DNA of 64,000 nucleotides, taken from assembly GCA_000010565.1 (NCBI GenBank), contig AP009389.1, positions 2,294,001 through 2,358,000 on the forward strand, in the 5' to 3' direction. The translations under genes were made by a program, and so were the position numbers. The notes beneath the pieces were generated by a model, which did not search any database, was not told where the DNA came from, and saw only the letters and a list, made by a program, of their open reading frames with translations. Source of the stretch: Pelotomaculum thermopropionicum SI (GTDB taxonomy: Bacteria; Bacillota; Desulfotomaculia; Desulfotomaculales; Pelotomaculaceae). This document shows, in pieces, positions 16,695 through 26,769 of this stretch (positions within the stretch are counted from its first letter, which is position 1; the number at the start of each line of letters is the position of its first letter).

Positions 16695-16728
16695 AGCGGA
16701 TTCCTTTCCTTAGCGGATTCCTTTCCTT
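16695..16728. repeat. Two tandem 17-bp repeats
   Basis: AGCGGATTCCTTTCCTT occurs twice head to tail. The interval 16616-16849 between the tRNA fragment and hicB otherwise holds only this and the 29-bp repeat. Confidence 0.85.
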
Positions 16729-16753
16729 CCTCAACTTCCTCAAAAAACTCTCC

Positions 16754-16782
16754 CGCTTGAACAGGATTTTGCCCACAGGAAA
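16754..16782 (+). repeat. 29-bp direct repeat, copy 1 (upstream of hicBA)
   Basis: Matches 17523-17551 with a single A/G difference; begins CGCTTGA and ends CCCACAGGAAA. Similarity extends upstream into sequence resembling the last codons of hicA (CTCAAAAAACTCTCCCGCTTGA against TTCAAAAACCTTCTCGCTTGA in outline), so this copy is probably the 3' remnant of another hicA. Confidence 0.85.
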
Positions 16783-16849
16783 GCTAAATCTTACTTCACC
16801 AAGGCATACTATATGTAAGGGCTGGAATGCGTCCCGGTAAGGGAAGAAC

Positions 16850-17302
16850 ATGAACCTCTTCATTGTTTACCTCGAACCTGCCGAAGAAGGAGGCTATATT
16901 GCTTCTGTACCGGCACTATCGGCTTTGCACACTCAAGGAGAAACTAAGAAAGAAGCCTTGGCAATGACCGAGGACGCCATAAGAAGGGACATCGAAAGTT
17001 TAAAAAAATGGGGAGCCGCTGCCTTGGATGTGAAGAACAGAGGACGTTTAGTCCAGGGAGGTATAAACGATATGCTTTACCGCTATAAAGTCATCCTCGA
17101 ATGGGATGAGGAAGGTAAGGGCTATGTAGTTTCCGTTCCTGCCTTACCAGGGTGCTTCACCCAGGGAGATACGATTGAAGAAGCACTGGAAAGGGCAAAA
17201 GAGGCTATAGCAGGCCACCTGGCAGCTTTAGCACAGGAAGGTTTACCTCTACCCTCTAAAGACGTTGAAATAGCTGAAGTGCAGGTAGAGATAGCTTCAT
17301 GA
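16850..17302 (+). CDS. hicB: HicB-type antitoxin with two tandem HicB domains
   Basis: 150 residues. Domain 1 (about 1-55) has EEGGYIASVPALSALHTQGET; domain 2 (75-140) has EEGKGYVVSVPALPGCFTQGDT. Both are the partial RNase H-like fold that caps HicA. Usual HicB proteins carry one such domain. Codon 75 is an ATG (17072) preceded by GGGAGG at 10 nt, so a 76-residue single-domain form may be made from the same mRNA. The stop overlaps the hicA start by ATGA, typical of toxin-antitoxin coupling. The antitoxin would also repress its own promoter, although no DNA-binding helix-turn-helix is visible at the C-terminus. Confidence 0.88.
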   Translation: MNLFIVYLEPAEEGGYIASVPALSALHTQGETKKEALAMTEDAIRRDIESLKKWGAAALDVKNRGRLVQGGINDMLYRYKVILEWDEEGKGYVVSVPALPGCFTQGDTIEEALERAKEAIAGHLAALAQEGLPLPSKDVEIAEVQVEIAS

Positions 17303-17529
17303 GCAGGCTACCCAGGGTCACGGGTAAAGAAGTGGTTAGTGCGTTGAAGAGAGCTGGCTTTGTGGTGGTAAGAATACAGGGTAGCCACCACCATTTACTG
17401 AAGGCGGGTTCTAAAAGTCTGGTTACTGTTCCTGTGCATTCCGGGGAAATCCTGAAACCAAAGCTATTGAAAAACATCCTGGAGCAGGCCGGACTAACCG
17501 TTGACGAGTTCAAAAACCTTCTCGCTTGA
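17299..17529 (+). CDS. hicA: HicA mRNA interferase toxin
   Basis: 76 residues: a compact double-stranded RNA-binding-like fold with RVTGKEVVSALKRAGFVVVRIQGSHHHL, in which the His of GSHHHL is the catalytic residue, and a C-terminal TVDEFKNLLA. HicA cleaves mRNAs when HicB is lost. Full-length and without visible damage. Starts inside the hicB stop codon. Confidence 0.92.
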   Translation: MSRLPRVTGKEVVSALKRAGFVVVRIQGSHHHLLKAGSKSLVTVPVHSGEILKPKLLKNILEQAGLTVDEFKNLLA

Positions 17530-17551
17530 GCAGGATTTTGCCCACAGGAAA
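17523..17551 (+). repeat. 29-bp direct repeat, copy 2 (downstream of hicBA)
   Basis: Overlaps the hicA stop codon and runs into the 3' flank; pairs with 16754-16782. The two copies frame the hicBA operon exactly. Confidence 0.85.
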
Positions 17552-17690
17552 AAAACTGCCTGACGGCCCGGTCTTTTCGCCAACTGCCGCAAAAACCAAA
17601 GTTAACAGGCATACTTTCGCAAGCAGAAGATAGTCAGCCGGGGAAGCCAAAAAATTGAATCAGCCGGCTTATTTTTAACAAAAATAAGCA

Positions 17691-17718
17691 TTGTTTTTCA
17701 CCGTCCAAAGAATATAAT
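17691..17718 (+). promoter_or_regulatory. Promoter of the riboswitch-kimA unit
   Basis: TTGTTT, 16-nt spacer, TATAAT. The aptamer begins about 14 nt after the -10, consistent with transcription of the full leader. Confidence 0.75.
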
Positions 17719-17731
17719 TTACACTGTATGC

Positions 17732-17889
17732 ATCGCTGAATTCCGAAAGGAAGCGGGGGACCCAACCATTGGGGTGAATCCCGTTCAGCTGCCGGCAACC
17801 CTGCGGACACCAACCGGCAGCTAACGGGTAGGGCTAATTCCTTCGGCCCGAATCCGTCAGCTAACCTCGCAAGCGTTGAAAGGAAGGAT
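17732..17889 (+). promoter_or_regulatory. ydaO/yuaA cyclic di-AMP riboswitch
   Basis: Conserved elements in order: CGCTGAATTCCG, GGAAGCGGGGGACCCAA, GGGGTGAATC, the central GTAGGGC, CCTTCGGCCCGAATCCGTCAG, CTAACCTCGCAAGCG. This is the ydaO aptamer, which binds c-di-AMP and is an off-switch. The adjacent terminator at 17920-17948 serves as expression platform. It controls the K+ transporter downstream, the same regulator-target pair as in Bacillus ydaO (kimA). Confidence 0.95.
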
Positions 17890-17919
17890 AAAACTATGCA
17901 TAAAGGTTTATATTTTTAA

Positions 17920-17948
17920 ACCCAGGGTGAGTTTTTGCGTTCCTGGGT
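17920..17948 (+). terminator. Riboswitch-controlled terminator
   Basis: ACCCAGG pairs with CCTGGGT over a 15-nt loop, followed by ATTTTATTTT. It lies 30 nt after the aptamer and before the kimA start, so c-di-AMP binding would favour termination. Confidence 0.88.
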
Positions 17949-18026
17949 ATTTTATTTTCCAGGCGGACATTTTTGGCGGGCTTTCAAGAAAAGCAACAAA
18001 CATTGAAAAATGGGGGTTGTAGTACC

Positions 18027-19865
18027 ATGCCAGGCAGCTTAAAAAGGCTTCTTATAGGCAGACCGCTTCACAATAATGAAATTATCAAAGAAAAACTGCC
18101 TAAATGGAAAGCTCTCTCAATTTTTTCTTCCGACGCGATATCATCCATAGGTTACGGTCCGGAGCAGGTTGTTTTAATTCTGGCCGTGCCCTGGGCACTT
18201 GCCTACGGCTACACCTGGCTTGTTGCTGCCGCAATTTTATTAACACTGGGCTTTGTGACCCTCTCTTACGCCCAGGTTGCCCAGGCCAACCCGGGCGGCG
18301 GCGGATCTTACTCCGTCGCCAGAAATAACCTCAGCGAACTGGCGGCCCTGACTGCGGCGGCGGCGCTTTTTATTGATTACAGCCTGACGGTGGCGGTCAG
18401 CATATCTTCCGGCACCGATGCCATTATCTCGGCATTTCCCATGCTGCTGGGTCACAGGCTGGAGTTAAACCTTTTTGTCCTTTTCGGCATATTGATGCTG
18501 ATAAACTTAAGAGGCGTCCGGGAATCGTCCAATGCTTTCGTTTTTCCCACTTACGCCTTCATTTTCGGAATTCTGGCGTTAATTGCTTACGGCATTTTCC
18601 GCATGGTGACAGGACATGAAGTGGTTATTCCCCAACAATCTCTAGCCAGGCAGCCGCTTGACTGGGCAGTCCTATACCTTGCTTTGCGGGCCTTTGCCAG
18701 CGGCTGCAGTTCCATGACCGGCATCGAAGCCATTTCAAACGGCGTTCCTATGTTTAAGGAACCAGAGGTAAGAAACGCCAAGATAACGACTTACTGGATG
18801 TCGACAATACTGGCGGTGATGTTCGCCGGCATTACCCTGTTAATCCTCCATTATCACATAATGCCGGCCGAGAACGTCACCGTGGTCTCCCAGGTGGCAG
18901 AGCTGACCTTCGGCAGGAGCTTCATGTATTATTACATCCAGGTCACGACGATGTTCGTGCTGTACCTTGCAGCAAACACCGCCTATAACGGACTGCCGCC
19001 CCTTTTGTCGATCCTGGCCCGGGACAAATACATGCCCCGTTACCTGGCTGCCAGGGGCGACAGGCTAACCTTCCATAACGGAATAATCTTATTGAGCATT
19101 GTAGCGGCCGTATTAATCATTCTTTATCACGGCAATACTGAACACCTTATCTCCCTGTACGCGCTGGGAGTATTTCTATCCTTCACCATTGCCCAGTGCG
19201 GCATGGTGGTACACTGGCGAAAGGAAAAAGTTCCCGGCTGGACTGTCCGGGCCTTTTTAAACGGACTGGGGGCTGCAGTAACAGGCATTGTCGTCCTGGT
19301 CATCATGGTGGCAAAGTTCTTCTACGGAGCCTGGCTAATCCTCGTTGCCATACCCTCGCTGATCTACATCTTCAAGCGCATTTACAACCACTATGAGGAT
19401 ATGCGGGAACAACTGGCACTGCCCCTGGACGAAAGCATCACAATCAAGCCGGCCGAAGGCAGCAATATCATCATCGTGCCTGTGGCAGGAGTTACCCGTG
19501 TGGTGGCAAATACGCTTACCTACGCTAAAAAGCTGTCCGACCGCATAGTTGCCGTATACGTGGCAACCGATGAAGAGGCAGCAAAAAAAATAAGGGGAAA
19601 ATGGGAAAAATGGAACCCGGGGGTAAGGCTGATTGTACTGTACTCACCCCACCGGGCCATCATTGCCCCTTTGTTTAAATTCATTGACAGGGTGGAAAAG
19701 AAAAAAAACCCCGAAGATTATATTACCATCCTGATACCGGAATTTGAGACGAAAAAATGGTGGCACCGGCTCCTGCACAATCAGACCGGCTGGCTTTTGA
19801 GAACTTTGCTGATTCTAAGGAAAAACATTGTTGTTACGGTAGTCCCGTACCGCCTGGAGAAGTAA
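18027..19865 (+). CDS. kimA: KimA-type potassium importer (APC superfamily)
   Basis: 612 residues from the ATG at 18027, where family similarity begins (MPGSLKRLLIGRPL); an upstream in-frame TTG adds 18 residues without similarity. About twelve membrane helices occupy residues 30-440, with the APC unwound-helix motif FSSDAISSIGYGPEQ near 37-51. The C-terminal 170 residues are a soluble USP-like domain (IIIVPVAGVTRVVANTLTYA). KimA is a high-affinity H+/K+ symporter, repressed when c-di-AMP reports adequate K+. Monocistronic, with riboswitch in front and terminator behind. Confidence 0.93.
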   Translation: MPGSLKRLLIGRPLHNNEIIKEKLPKWKALSIFSSDAISSIGYGPEQVVLILAVPWALAYGYTWLVAAAILLTLGFVTLSYAQVAQANPGGGGSYSVARNNLSELAALTAAAALFIDYSLTVAVSISSGTDAIISAFPMLLGHRLELNLFVLFGILMLINLRGVRESSNAFVFPTYAFIFGILALIAYGIFRMVTGHEVVIPQQSLARQPLDWAVLYLALRAFASGCSSMTGIEAISNGVPMFKEPEVRNAKITTYWMSTILAVMFAGITLLILHYHIMPAENVTVVSQVAELTFGRSFMYYYIQVTTMFVLYLAANTAYNGLPPLLSILARDKYMPRYLAARGDRLTFHNGIILLSIVAAVLIILYHGNTEHLISLYALGVFLSFTIAQCGMVVHWRKEKVPGWTVRAFLNGLGAAVTGIVVLVIMVAKFFYGAWLILVAIPSLIYIFKRIYNHYEDMREQLALPLDESITIKPAEGSNIIIVPVAGVTRVVANTLTYAKKLSDRIVAVYVATDEEAAKKIRGKWEKWNPGVRLIVLYSPHRAIIAPLFKFIDRVEKKKNPEDYITILIPEFETKKWWHRLLHNQTGWLLRTLLILRKNIVVTVVPYRLEK

Positions 19866-19881
19866 AGGGCACATAAAAAAA

Positions 19882-19900
19882 CCGGCCCCGGCAAGGCCGG
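19882..19900. terminator. Bidirectional terminator between kimA and the zinc-ribbon gene
   Basis: CCGGCC and GGCCGG pair around a 7-nt loop, with TATTTTCTTTTTTT on the plus side and TTTTTTATG on the minus side. It serves the two convergent genes. Confidence 0.88.
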
Positions 19901-20122
19901 CTATTTTCTTTTTTTAAGCCAGCCCAGGCTTAACGGCAGCACTTTCGGCTCGAGCAGGGCAGGGTCAACATAATAAATAAGCTTGTTGCACGTCTTGCAA
20001 AGGTAAATGTTAGTCTTTGCACCGGGAATGCTCATGGCCGCCCTGCCGCAGGTGCACTTTACTTCTTTCTGTTCAGGTTCGCCGGCCTTTTTTCCAATAA
20101 ACTTGCCCAGCACGGTGAACAT
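19901..20122 (-). CDS. Small zinc-ribbon protein of unknown function (73 aa)
   Basis: Two Cys pairs, C-T-C at about 23-25 and CKTC at about 42-45 (KCTCGR...IYLCKTCNKL), should bind one zinc ion. The rest is basic at both ends (LKKRK). No further domain. Convergent with kimA and divergent from yyaC; no operon partner. Confidence 0.7.
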   Translation of the reverse strand: MFTVLGKFIGKKAGEPEQKEVKCTCGRAAMSIPGAKTNIYLCKTCNKLIYYVDPALLEPKVLPLSLGWLKKRK

Positions 20123-20304
20123 AATCCCATTCCCCCCAGTATTAAGTGCCGGAATCCGTAATAAAGTTTTTACCTTAAAAATTATATTATCCGGTCAAAA
20201 TTTGCAGGAAAAAATATTTTATAAACAGCCACCAATCTCCATATTTTATCTCCCGCATTTGAGATAATGTTAGAAAAATATGGAAATAATATGGAGAGGT
20301 TGTT

Positions 20305-20874
20305 TTGCAGGACAAAGCCCGGTATTTATTTTGCCGCCATTTTGAGGAAAAATATATATTCAGCAGCCTTACCACAGTTTTTTTTAATAATATACCCAGG
20401 GACCGGGAAACTGTTTTTCTCTGCATCGGGGCAGAACGTTCAACAGGCGACAGTTTCGGCCCAATGACCGGGACGCTGCTGAAGCAGATGAAGGTAAACA
20501 ATGTTTTCGGCACCCTGGAAAACCCGGTCCATGCTCAAAATCTGACAGAAATATACAACAGCATCGAAAAAGGGAAATTTACGGTGGCCATAGATGCCTC
20601 GCTGGGCAGTTTCGGTGAACTGGGCTTTCTGAAAGTTAAAAAGGGGCCCATTCATCCGGGCAGCGCTACCGGCAAAGACCTGCCGCCGGTAGGAGACCTG
20701 TCGGTAGTTTTAAATGTAGGCATCGGCGGCATAGCCAACTACCTGCTTTTGCAAACTGCCAGCCTCAATATGGTATGGAAAGGAGCAAACATTGTAGCCA
20801 GATCTGTTTCCACCGCCTTATATATGATTAAGAAAGGTTTTTCATTTAAAAACAGCTTAGATTATAAAATATAG
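20305..20874 (+). CDS. yyaC: YyaC family spore protease-like protein
   Basis: 189 residues from a TTG 5 nt after GGAGAGG. The family pattern is clear: VFLCIGAERSTGDSFGPMTGTLL (about 36-58), GTLENPVHAQNL (about 72-83), DASLGSFGELG (about 100) and VGDLSVVLNVGIGGIANYLLLQ. YyaC is related to the GPR germination protease/hydrogenase-maturation protease fold and is found in endospore formers. Monocistronic. Its presence supports a sporulating host. Confidence 0.88.
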   Translation: MQDKARYLFCRHFEEKYIFSSLTTVFFNNIPRDRETVFLCIGAERSTGDSFGPMTGTLLKQMKVNNVFGTLENPVHAQNLTEIYNSIEKGKFTVAIDASLGSFGELGFLKVKKGPIHPGSATGKDLPPVGDLSVVLNVGIGGIANYLLLQTASLNMVWKGANIVARSVSTALYMIKKGFSFKNSLDYKI

Positions 20875-21037
20875 CCGGTTACTTTTTAAATTTATTTTAT
20901 CACTATAAACTTATTTAGCTGAAAAAAGATAAATACTTTTTTAGCAATAATTTAATGTATAATGTTATAAAACATTTGACTGGTACAAAAAATTAATTTA
21001 TAATTCATTATATATTTAAAAAAGGGAGTTGAAAGTA

Positions 21038-21337
21038 ATGGCCTTTGAAATTTATAAACCCCGCGTGGAAAAGGATACGTTCGTATCTATTTCGAAAAAC
21101 CATATAACCATCAATAAAGAGCTGTTGAGCAAACTTAATGCAAATTATGTGGAACTCGCCTATGACAGAGATACGAAAACTATCAGGATTAAGCCTTCCA
21201 CCAATAAAAACGGGCTGTCTATTAATAAAAACAAAATTGGAGCACGGGGATTTTTCAAGCACTTTAATATAGAGCAAAAAGGGAAGTTCAACGCCGTCTT
21301 TGACGATAAAGAAAAAGCTCTTTACATCCGGATTTAA
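21038..21337 (+). CDS. Conserved hypothetical protein, AbrB-like in outline (99 aa)
   Basis: Starts at the ATG 9 nt after GGGAG; a TTG nine bases earlier is less likely. Residues 1-55 (VEKDTFVSISKNHITINKELLSKLNANYVELAYDRDTKTIRIKP) follow the swapped-hairpin pattern of SpoVT-AbrB DNA-binding domains, but the match is by eye only. AT-rich, with an extensive AT-rich upstream region (20875-21037) that should hold its promoter and shows nothing else. Single gene with its own terminator. Confidence 0.6.
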   Translation: MAFEIYKPRVEKDTFVSISKNHITINKELLSKLNANYVELAYDRDTKTIRIKPSTNKNGLSINKNKIGARGFFKHFNIEQKGKFNAVFDDKEKALYIRI

Positions 21338-21374
21338 CATTTAACATAAACCATTTATACTGCATCATGCTTAT

Positions 21375-21396
21375 AAACCGGCCCTGTTACCGGTTT
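21375..21396 (+). terminator. Terminator after the AbrB-like gene
   Basis: AAACCGG, 8-nt loop, CCGGTTT, then GTTGTTATT. Confidence 0.75.
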
Positions 21397-21414
21397 GTTG
21401 TTATTACTTCCGGG

Positions 21415-21921
21415 TTAGTGCAAAAGCAAGCCAGATTTCTGGCTGCTTTGAAGGATTTCCAGAAGCTGGATAAGTTCTGTGCTGCCCCTGTTTGACATTG
21501 CTTCCTCGGCCACTTTGCTGGACAGATCTTCCATACCCCGTCCCACATCGCGGACCAAAAGCGCCCTGGGCCTGAACCTGCCCATTTTGTCCACCCCGGC
21601 AGATATGCCTTCCTCGATCAGGCTCCAGTCGGTCATTAAGACCAGGTGCCCTCTTTTGGTAATCAGCGGCAGATATTCCCACATGTCCAGATTAAAACCG
21701 ACGGATACCGCATTTTCCCCGTCCCACCCAATATCCAGCGTAACCATGTAACCGCCGTTTTCAGCCGGAATCAGCTCCCAGCTGAACCAGTATTCAATTT
21801 CCTCTCCCTCGTGAAACCGCTTGAACAGTACGGACAGGCACCGGTCCAGGGCTGGCACGACCAGAATTACCGCCTGTTCCGTCTCCCCGATAAATTCGGG
21901 CAGGGCAATTTCTTTTTGCAT
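21415..21921 (-). CDS. Hypothetical protein (168 aa)
   Basis: Begins MQKEIALPEFIGETEQAVILVVPALDRCLSVLF. The first half is beta-rich with paired aromatic residues (EYWFSWELIPAENGGYMVTLDIGW); the C-terminal 40 residues are helical. No signal peptide, membrane segment or known motif recognised. Not coupled to a neighbour; it could be read with the macro-SGNH gene, which lies upstream on the same strand. Confidence 0.6.
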   Translation of the reverse strand: MQKEIALPEFIGETEQAVILVVPALDRCLSVLFKRFHEGEEIEYWFSWELIPAENGGYMVTLDIGWDGENAVSVGFNLDMWEYLPLITKRGHLVLMTDWSLIEEGISAGVDKMGRFRPRALLVRDVGRGMEDLSSKVAEEAMSNRGSTELIQLLEILQSSQKSGLLLH

Positions 21922-22009
21922 ACCCCCAACTCCCCGCTAAAAAATAAAGGCTTACAGGAATTATTCGCTGCAGCCCGGTCATTTCCTATTTTTATTTAAA
22001 ATTTTTGCC

Positions 22010-23089
22010 CTAAGGCATTCCTCTTTTCAACTGCAGCAGCACCCGCTCCGCCGCGCCGGCCAGGGCCCGGTAGCCGTTTACGTTGGGGTGGCTGTCGTCC
22101 TCAAAATAGGCCGGGTTCGCCTTTCCGGTAGCGGGATCGAGAAGGGGGGTATAAAAATCCATTACGGGCAATAAATTGCTTTCGGCAAACTCCTCCAGCC
22201 AGTTTCTGAATGTATCCAGTTCGCACACGGCACAGGACATGTCGCCCGGCAGGAACCCCTCGTAATTGGACAGGTCCATCGGCACGGGCAGGCCCACCAC
22301 CAGGCAAATACCCTCTTCAAACGCCCTCGTCACCATTTCTTCCACATTTTCCCGAATTTTCTCCTGCCAGGTTCCAACCCAGACATCGTTGGTACCGCCC
22401 ATAATAATTACATATGCCGGTTCAAACGAAATCACGTCCCGTTCGAAGCGGCGCTTCATCTGCCTGGTGGTGTCGCCGTTTACTCCTTTGTTAATAAGTT
22501 TCATGTCCAGCTTCTCAGAGCAGGCCCTTACCCACGACGTATCCGGCCCGTAAGGGTAGCCGTAGGTAATGCTGTCGCCCAGGCACACCACGCAATCCCG
22601 CCCGGCAATGCGGGAAAAGGCATCATATCCCTTATCGTCAAACAAAGCAAATATAACCTCGCCAGGCTCCAGGCCTAAGGCCAGGTGCCGCCGCACCTCG
22701 CCGACCATTACCCTGGCGGCCGTGTCGAATTCCAGCCCGCCCACACCGGTACCCAGGGCAGGGAAGGCAATGGTTTTCAGGCCTAGTTCACCGGCCCGCA
22801 GCAGTGCATTCCGGGTGGCAGCCCGCACCTTTTCCGCATCTGTAACCAGGTCCTGTCCCATGGCGGCCGCGTGCACAACGTACCGCGCCTTTAGCAAACC
22901 GGCACCGGTAACCACGGCCTCACCGACTGGAATGGGGCCTTTGGCCACCGCCTCTTCCTCGATTGCAGCACCGCCCTTGCGCTTAATTGCTCCCGCCACC
23001 CCAGCACCCATCCACAGGTGGTTGTTGGCCGCATTGACAATGGCGTCAACCTGAAGCTCGGTGATATCGCCCTTTAAGACCTTTATCAT
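22010..23089 (-). CDS. Macro domain fused to an SGNH (GDSL) hydrolase
   Basis: 359 residues from the ATG 10 nt after GGAGGT. Residues 1-160 are a macro domain ([44 protein letters not shown]), which binds ADP-ribose and often removes acyl groups from O-acetyl-ADP-ribose. Residues 165-359 are an SGNH hydrolase with nucleophile Ser in CLGDSITYG, oxyanion Asn in GGTNDVW and catalytic Asp/His in [10 protein letters not shown]. Both halves keep their active-site residues, so the protein may combine two ester-hydrolysing activities on related substrates. Cytoplasmic: no signal peptide. Confidence 0.9.
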   Translation of the reverse strand: MIKVLKGDITELQVDAIVNAANNHLWMGAGVAGAIKRKGGAAIEEEAVAKGPIPVGEAVVTGAGLLKARYVVHAAAMGQDLVTDAEKVRAATRNALLRAGELGLKTIAFPALGTGVGGLEFDTAARVMVGEVRRHLALGLEPGEVIFALFDDKGYDAFSRIAGRDCVVCLGDSITYGYPYGPDTSWVRACSEKLDMKLINKGVNGDTTRQMKRRFERDVISFEPAYVIIMGGTNDVWVGTWQEKIRENVEEMVTRAFEEGICLVVGLPVPMDLSNYEGFLPGDMSCAVCELDTFRNWLEEFAESNLLPVMDFYTPLLDPATGKANPAYFEDDSHPNVNGYRALAGAAERVLLQLKRGMP

Positions 23090-23209
23090 CTGTTCAATAC
23101 CTCCGGAACACAAATCTCCAGGATTACCCTGCGTTATGTGCTTAAAAGACTTTTAGGCATATAGCGGAAAACCTGGTAATAATAATTCTTGCCAAGGTTT
23201 CATTTTCCT

Positions 23210-23818
23210 TTATTTAATTTTTTTAATGCCCTTTTTCAGGCGGCCCTTTAAATGCAGGTAAACCAAGTATATTACCAGAATCCCCCCGCCTGCCAGCGGC
23301 AGCCTGGTGTTCAGGTAGCCGGAAATGAGTGGGTAATTGTGTCCGAAAAACATTCCCACAAGCAGGTAAAGAAAGCCCCAGCCCGCAGCAAAAATAGAGT
23401 TGAAAAAAAGAAAATAGCCCATACCAATCCGGCTTACGCCGGCCATGTATGGGGTCAGGTTGCTTACGCCCGGAAGGAATCGCCCGAAAACAATAAAGGC
23501 CGGCGCCGAACGGTCCAGCCAGGCCCGGGTTTGTTCCAGCCGTTCCGGTGAAATGCGCAGGTACCTGCTGCAGCGCATGAAAAAAGGCTGGCCCAGGTTT
23601 CTGCCGATTAAGTAAGCAGTTAAGGATCCGGCAGTATAGCCGGCCAGGGTTGCCATCAGCGCGCTTGAAAATTCCAGCCTGCCCTGGTTGACCAGAAAGC
23701 CCGTCAAAATAACCATAATCCCGCCGGGGAAGGGGACGCCCATGGCTTCAATGAAAACGCCCGCCAGCAGCCCGGCGAGGCCCAGGGTTGAAAGGTATTT
23801 GACAATCAGGTCGAGCAA
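23210..23818 (-). CDS. DedA family membrane protein
   Basis: About 202 residues from TTG 23818, 7 nt after GGAGGGAGG. Family marks: VFIEAMGVPFPGGIMVILTGFL near 25, the GRFLPGVSNLTPYMAGVSRI motif near 115 with the conserved Gly-Arg, and four to five membrane helices. DedA proteins act in lipid carrier recycling and proton-motive-force maintenance. Followed on the minus strand by a 130-bp GC-rich spacer with an inverted repeat (about 23882-23905) but no T-run. Confidence 0.88.
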   Translation of the reverse strand: MLDLIVKYLSTLGLAGLLAGVFIEAMGVPFPGGIMVILTGFLVNQGRLEFSSALMATLAGYTAGSLTAYLIGRNLGQPFFMRCSRYLRISPERLEQTRAWLDRSAPAFIVFGRFLPGVSNLTPYMAGVSRIGMGYFLFFNSIFAAGWGFLYLLVGMFFGHNYPLISGYLNTRLPLAGGGILVIYLVYLHLKGRLKKGIKKIK

Positions 23819-23970
23819 AAAAAATCCTCCCTCCACAGGTCACACCTGAACGGCCCGGAAACAGCCCCACCCTGACGGTTTGCCGGCCTTAAACCGGCCC
23901 GGCAGGCGGGAACCGTCCCTGTACCCTTATAATGCCCGGAGGCAGGAATAATTATATGTTCATCCGCCTT

Positions 23971-25725
23971 TTAAAGCACTCTGGCCGTTCCCCTGTAGAT
24001 CAGCCCCCGCTGGCCGTCCACGGTAACCGTATCCCCGTCCTTCAAGATGGAAGTAGCCCCCTCCACCCCCACGACCACTGGAATGCCGAACTCCAGGCAG
24101 ACGATGGCGGCATGGGAGGTCAGCCCGCCAACCTCGGTAATAACGGCGGCGGCGTTTTCCATTGCCGGAACATAGTCGCTGTCGGTAGCAACAGTCACAA
24201 GCACATCGCCCTGCCTCACCTTCTCCAGCGCTTCCCTGGCGGTGCGGGCCACCCGCACGGGTCCGGTTACCGCCCGCTGCCCTAAGCCGGTTCCCCTGGC
24301 AATGATTTCGCCGACCGTGTGGACCCGGATCAGGTTGGTCGTGCCGCGAACCCCGGCCGGCACTCCGGCGGTTATTACCACCAGATCTCCCGCCTTGATC
24401 AGTCCGGCGCTTAAAGAAACCTCCACGGCGGCGGCCATCATCTCGTCGGTGCTCCTTCCGGCCCCGGCTAAAAGCGGCTGGACCCCCCAGACCAGGGCCA
24501 GCTTCCGCATCACCCTGGCGTGGGGCGTAACCGCCACAACAGGCGCCTGCGGCCGGTATTTAGAGACATTCTTGGCGGTATAGCCTGACTCCGTTGCGGT
24601 GATTATGGCGGCAGCGCCGAGGTCCTGCGCGGTGGCGCAGGTGGCGTAGCTGATGGCGTCGGTCACGTTCCGCCGGGAGGAAAAAGCCCTTTTTTTAACC
24701 AGTATTTCCTCGTAGCGCAGGGCAGCTTCAGCCCGTTCAGCTATGCGGGCCATGGTTTCCACCGCCTCCACCGGGTATTTCCCCGCCGCCGTTTCGCCGG
24801 AAAGCATAACGGCATCGGTACCGTCAAAGATGGCGTTGGCCACATCGCTGGCTTCAGCCCTGGTCGGCCTGGGGTTGTGGATCATGGACTCCAGCATCTG
24901 GGTGGCGGTAACTACCGGCTTGCCGGCGCGATTGCATTTTTCTATGATGATTTTCTGCACCAGGGGGACCTCCTCCGCGGGAATTTCCACGCCCAGATCC
25001 CCCCTGGCCACCATAATCCCGTCCGATACCTTGATGATGTCGTCCAGATTATCGACCGCTTCCCTGCTTTCAATTTTGGAAATGATGTCGATATCGGCCC
25101 CGGCCTCTTCGAGAAGCTGGCGGATGGCCAGAACATCGGCCTTTTTTCGGATAAAAGAAGCGGCAATAAAGTCAACCCGCTGCTCAATGCCGAACCTTAT
25201 GTCTTCCACGTCCTTATCCGTAACGGCCGGCAGGTTTACCGGCACCCCGGGCACGTTGACCCCCTTCTGGCTGGTCAGCTCGCCGCCGTTTTCGACGCGG
25301 CAGCGTATTTCCGTTTCATTAGTGGACAGAACCTTTAAAGCTATCAGACCGTCGGCCACAAGAACGGTGTCCCCGGGCCGCACATCGCCGGGCAGGCCGG
25401 GATAGTTAACCGGTATCCGCTCTTTATCACCTTTCACGTCTTGCGTGGTCAGGCTTACCATGTCGCCTTGCGAAAGGATGACGGGCTCTTCCTTGAAATA
25501 GCCCAGGCGGATTTGCGGCCCTTTGGTGTCCAGCATGATGGCCACATTTTTCCCCACCTCGCCGGCGGCGCGGCGGATGGAGGCAATGCGCCGCCCGTGC
25601 TCTTCATGCGTGCCGTGGGAAAAATTCAGGCGCGCCACGTTCATCCCGGCGCGCAAAAGTTTCTTGATTACCTCCACATCGTCGCTGGCAGGCCCAATGG
25701 TGCAGACGATTTTGGTCCGGCGCAT
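23971..25725 (-). CDS. pyk: Pyruvate kinase with C-terminal PEP-utiliser mobile domain
   Basis: 584 residues. The TIM barrel carries [13 protein letters not shown], the K+/Mg2+ site [10 protein letters not shown] and the signature [12 protein letters not shown] then [10 protein letters not shown]. The last 85 residues are a phosphohistidine-type domain ([10 protein letters not shown]), as in Bacillus-type enzymes. Converts PEP and ADP to pyruvate and ATP. ATG behind GGAGGT; 16 nt downstream of pfkA, so co-transcribed. Confidence 0.97.
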   Translation of the reverse strand: MRRTKIVCTIGPASDDVEVIKKLLRAGMNVARLNFSHGTHEEHGRRIASIRRAAGEVGKNVAIMLDTKGPQIRLGYFKEEPVILSQGDMVSLTTQDVKGDKERIPVNYPGLPGDVRPGDTVLVADGLIALKVLSTNETEIRCRVENGGELTSQKGVNVPGVPVNLPAVTDKDVEDIRFGIEQRVDFIAASFIRKKADVLAIRQLLEEAGADIDIISKIESREAVDNLDDIIKVSDGIMVARGDLGVEIPAEEVPLVQKIIIEKCNRAGKPVVTATQMLESMIHNPRPTRAEASDVANAIFDGTDAVMLSGETAAGKYPVEAVETMARIAERAEAALRYEEILVKKRAFSSRRNVTDAISYATCATAQDLGAAAIITATESGYTAKNVSKYRPQAPVVAVTPHARVMRKLALVWGVQPLLAGAGRSTDEMMAAAVEVSLSAGLIKAGDLVVITAGVPAGVRGTTNLIRVHTVGEIIARGTGLGQRAVTGPVRVARTAREALEKVRQGDVLVTVATDSDYVPAMENAAAVITEVGGLTSHAAIVCLEFGIPVVVGVEGATSILKDGDTVTVDGQRGLIYRGTARVL

Positions 25726-25741
25726 AAAAACCGACCTCCCC

Positions 25742-26710
<969 letters not shown>

Positions 26711-26769
26711 TTACCCCCCTGAATGCTGCATCTGTTACTGCATATTATTTTCCCCAGGGCGCGCTCTTA

